Positions 22,947 through 23,998 of a DNA stretch of 23,998 nt are shown here, piece after piece. The number at the start of each line of letters is the position of its first letter. The first letter of the stretch is position 1. A model generated the notes under the pieces. That model did not search any database. It was not told the DNA's origin and worked only from the letters and a program-made list of their open reading frames with translations. A program made the translations under genes and the position numbers. Origin of the DNA: Berkiella sp050247135 (GTDB lineage: Bacteria > Pseudomonadota > Gammaproteobacteria > Berkiellales > Berkiellaceae); NCBI GenBank assembly GCA_050247135.1, contig JBFWUT010000041.1, forward strand, positions 1-23,998, in the 5' to 3' direction.

Positions 22947-23998
22947 TTTCCGTAACCTCAGCATCTGACAAAAATAAAAGCCCTATCCCTGTACCTTGAT
23001 CAACATAAACCGTATAAGGCGTATTGAAAATTGGTTTGATTTGTTGTGACCATGCCGTTCCAACTTCGCCTAAAGCTGCTAGGAATTTTTCCTTATTATC
23101 TAAAGGTGGTGTCGTTGTGGTCGTGGTGCCGGTCAAGGGCGAAGTTGTTGTCGTTCCTTGTTGAGTAATGGCTTTGCCATACCCTGAAATAAATGAGGAG
23201 GCAAACAAGGAACCGTAACGTAAGAAGTAATGATGATCTACATCACTGGCTAAAGCAGTTCTAGCCGTATCAGGATCAATTGCTACAGCTTGTATACTCA
23301 TTGAGTTGAGGCGTTTAGGCATCGAAAGGGTGCTAAATTGCATAATAACGGATTCTTGATAATCCGCATGAGTAAATGCACCAATCACACGAGAACCTTG
23401 TAATTTTCCGCTGACAATAGTTGCAAGAATAGGGCCTTTTTCGTCAGTATTCACCGCCGTATCTAATACAGCGTAAAGTACAGTACCCGCTTTAATAATT
23501 TGACTCTTTTTCTTCAAAGTACCAACAGAGCGGTTACCAATTTGGCCTGAACTTGAAGGACCATCTACAAGTCCAGTTCGAACAGCTGCAGAATTGCTTC
23601 TATTAGAGCTTGAGCCTGAGCCAGCACCTGCTCCTTGAGCTGTTGGTACAAAGGAATTCGCTGAACGGGGTGGTTTAGAGGCCAATTCACCTTGAACAAA
23701 TACCTGGGTAGGAACTTTGCTCCATTCGTTGTAAGCACCTTGGGTGTAGTTTCTCATTTGATTCGCAATTGCTTTGGTTTGCGCATCATAATTTTTTTGT
23801 TCAGCATCAGCTGCACGCCGTTGCCTTTCTAATTCTTCTTTACGTTCTTTTTCAAGCCGGATTTTTTCAGCACGATCACGTTGTTCTTTGAGTCTGGCTT
23901 CTTGCTCTTCTCGTTCTCTTTCACGTGCAGATTTGCCTACAAATCCTGCAGCGGCAAGACTGCCTTCTTCTGCTTGGCCAAATTGAAGTTTGTTTTGT
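22939..23998 (-). CDS. icmE: Dot/Icm core channel protein IcmE (DotG), 5' end outside window
   Basis: The minus frame is open from the stop at 22939 to the right edge, giving 353 residues; the ATG at 23757 is internal. IcmE/DotG spans the periplasm and contributes to the Dot/Icm core complex. The C-terminal part is VirB10/TrbI-like: IIKAGTVLYAVLDTAVNTD, GPILATIVSGKLQGSRVIG, the FLRYGSLFASSFISGYGKAI antenna-type segment, and a C-terminal TPYTVYVDQGTGIGLLFL. A Thr/Pro-rich linker (around TTTTSPLTGTTTTTTPP) interrupts the domain. The N-terminal part seen here is a highly charged helix of alternating Arg/Glu/Lys/Gln, just before the domain. The repeat region and membrane anchor lie beyond the window. 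It overlaps icmG by eight bases. Confidence 0.95.
   Translation of the reverse strand, partial: QNKLQFGQAEEGSLAAAGFVGKSAREREREEQEARLKEQRDRAEKIRLEKERKEELERQRRAADAEQKNYDAQTKAIANQMRNYTQGAYNEWSKVPTQVFVQGELASKPPRSANSFVPTAQGAGAGSGSSSNRSNSAAVRTGLVDGPSSSGQIGNRSVGTLKKKSQIIKAGTVLYAVLDTAVNTDEKGPILATIVSGKLQGSRVIGAFTHADYQESVIMQFSTLSMPKRLNSMSIQAVAIDPDTARTALASDVDHHYFLRYGSLFASSFISGYGKAITQQGTTTTSPLTGTTTTTTPPLDNKEKFLAALGEVGTAWSQQIKPIFNTPYTVYVDQGTGIGLLFLSDAEVTENE

Noticed and set aside
1..23998. Insertion sequence, prophage, CRISPR array or tRNA genes
   Set aside because: No transposase, integrase, regularly spaced repeat array or cloverleaf was found on reading both strands.

Overview
The window carries part of a Dot/Icm type IVB secretion locus (icmE, icmG, icmB, icmC, icmJ, icmD) next to ordinary gammaproteobacterial housekeeping genes (ppc, adk, tsaB, dapD, dapE). 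Together with moderate-to-low GC, a basic histone-H1-like protein and several unrecognised proteins, this points to the order Legionellales (the Legionella/Coxiella group). I cannot fix the genus from sequence alone. I see no rRNA, tRNA, CRISPR array, transposase or phage gene.

Layout. At 1-1255 (minus) an open frame of 418 codons runs off the left edge; it encodes a charged, soluble, unrecognised protein. From 1383 to 6861 come a LOG-family protein (minus), ppc, adk, a histone-like protein and a small unknown protein (all plus). Clear hairpins close several of these units. 6847-8886 (minus) is a two-domain lipase-like protein whose first domain has lost the nucleophile motif. tsaB follows (plus). 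Next is a minus-strand block: dapD-dapE (four-base overlap), then an HTTM-like membrane protein overlapping a DCC-family thiol protein. A plus-strand two-helix membrane protein of unknown function (13727-14653) separates these from the secretion genes.

Secretion locus. In Legionella and Coxiella the order is icmE-icmG-icmC-icmD-icmJ-icmB. Here, reading the minus strand, it is icmE(partial)-icmG-[short DotE-like gene]-icmB. An oppositely oriented ABC transporter gene (16745-18559) follows, and then icmC-icmJ-icmD. The segment is therefore split, the icmC/J/D genes are moved and reordered, and two DotE-family membrane proteins are present. The short one sits in the slot where icmC normally lies. 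The products would build the core channel and inner-membrane part (IcmE/DotG, IcmG/DotF, IcmC/DotE, IcmD/DotP), the ATPase (IcmB/DotO) and the coupling-complex subunit (IcmJ/DotN).

The most interesting items are the rearranged Dot/Icm cluster with a duplicated DotE-family gene, the ABC transporter placed inside it, the tandem lipase-like protein with a degenerate first copy, and three unrecognised proteins that could be effectors or accessory factors. Effector status is inference only.
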